A stretch of DNA of 64,000 bases from Limnanthes douglasii subsp. nivea (lineage: Eukaryota; Streptophyta; Magnoliopsida; Brassicales; Limnanthaceae): contig JAUPFV010000003.1 of the NCBI GenBank assembly GCA_036936605.1, positions 149,762,997 through 149,826,996 of the forward strand, written 5' to 3'. The notes beneath the pieces were generated by a model. That model was not told where the DNA came from, made no database searches, and saw only the letters and a program-made list of their open reading frames with translations. The translations under genes and the position numbers were made by a program. This document shows, in pieces, positions 63,908 to 64,000 of this stretch (position 1 is the first letter of the stretch; every line of letters starts with the position of its first letter).

Positions 63908-64000
63908 TTCGTGTATTGCTTGTAAATATATCTGTTGCTTGTAAATACATCTGTCTGTTGTAATTTTTAGTTTTGTTGTGCATACATAAACAAATTACAT

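Larger units (their letters stand above)
45113..64000 (+). repeat. Large direct duplication, copy 2 (right edge outside window)
   Basis: This is the second copy of 1-19048. Its main differences from copy 1 are about 116 extra bases near 50238-50353, a 299-base loss inside the eIF4A-bearing LTR element at about 53950, 15 extra bases near 53540, a longer CT run near 58190, and point changes in the protease gene. Homology may begin left of 45113, because copy 1 is cut by the window edge there. Confidence 0.97.
57956..64000 (+). mobile_element. Ulp1-bearing MULE, copy 2 (cut by window end)
   Basis: The left terminal repeat starts GAGAAAAGTACC at 57956 after the same ATATTTTTAA flank as copy 1. 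The protease gene is complete to its stop; the transposase half lies outside the window. Confidence 0.88.

Noticed and set aside
1..64000. tRNA, rRNA or organelle-derived segments
   Set aside because: I looked for tRNA arms and conserved rRNA text and saw none. A dedicated tRNA scan would be needed to exclude a diverged tRNA.

Overview
The window is nuclear DNA of a flowering plant, most likely a eudicot. It has spliced genes with GT-AG introns, AT-rich intergenic sequence, plant LTR retrotransposons, a plant LINE with a DUF4283-like ORF1, and a Mutator-like element (MULE) carrying a Ulp1-type protease gene. I cannot name the species. Almost everything is transposon-derived. Host-gene content is limited to a small EAR-motif gene (41163-41615), a fragment of a PITH-domain gene (43473-43797), and broken exons of an unidentified minus-strand gene (190-1180 and 44596-46290).

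Layout. Positions 1-19048 recur in direct orientation at 45113-64000, with roughly 1 percent substitutions by eye plus indels. Both copies run off the window. Within copy 1, left to right: broken minus-strand exons; a small copia-type LTR element (2047-4546); an unidentified 120-codon frame (4691-5053); a decayed minus-strand Ty3/gypsy element (about 6600-11729), itself interrupted by a 1.3 kb LTR element (7706-9028) that carries an eIF4A fragment; then a complete MULE (12991-23333). Copy 2 repeats this order and is cut inside its MULE.

The single-copy middle starts with a copia RT/RNase H relic (23480-24190). Next is a LINE (24509-40695, 15-bp target duplication) whose 5' part is inverted. 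Into the LINE's 3' end is inserted a Tat-type gypsy LTR retrotransposon (24965-36656, target duplication CCTTA). That element has near-identical LTRs, a heavily mutated gag-pol on the plus strand and a separate minus-strand gene in its 3' half. The host-like segment 40711-45112 follows.

How the parts relate. The MULE encodes two converging genes: a 10-exon Ulp1-type protease with a glutamine-rich middle on the plus strand, and a MuDR-type transposase on the minus strand. Both are broken. The most unusual signal is a short motif, TTCGCA with its complement TGCGAA (about 60 copies by eye). It fills the long introns, intergenic gaps and subterminal regions of the MULE but is absent from the short introns. 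It is often paired into small hairpins and accompanied by a second motif, CCTGATAT. Other items to check are the protease with Asn in place of the usual catalytic Asp, different inactivating lesions in the two protease copies, a stop-free 213-nt intron in the antisense retrotransposon gene, the LTR element with a captured eIF4A fragment, and the twin-primed LINE.
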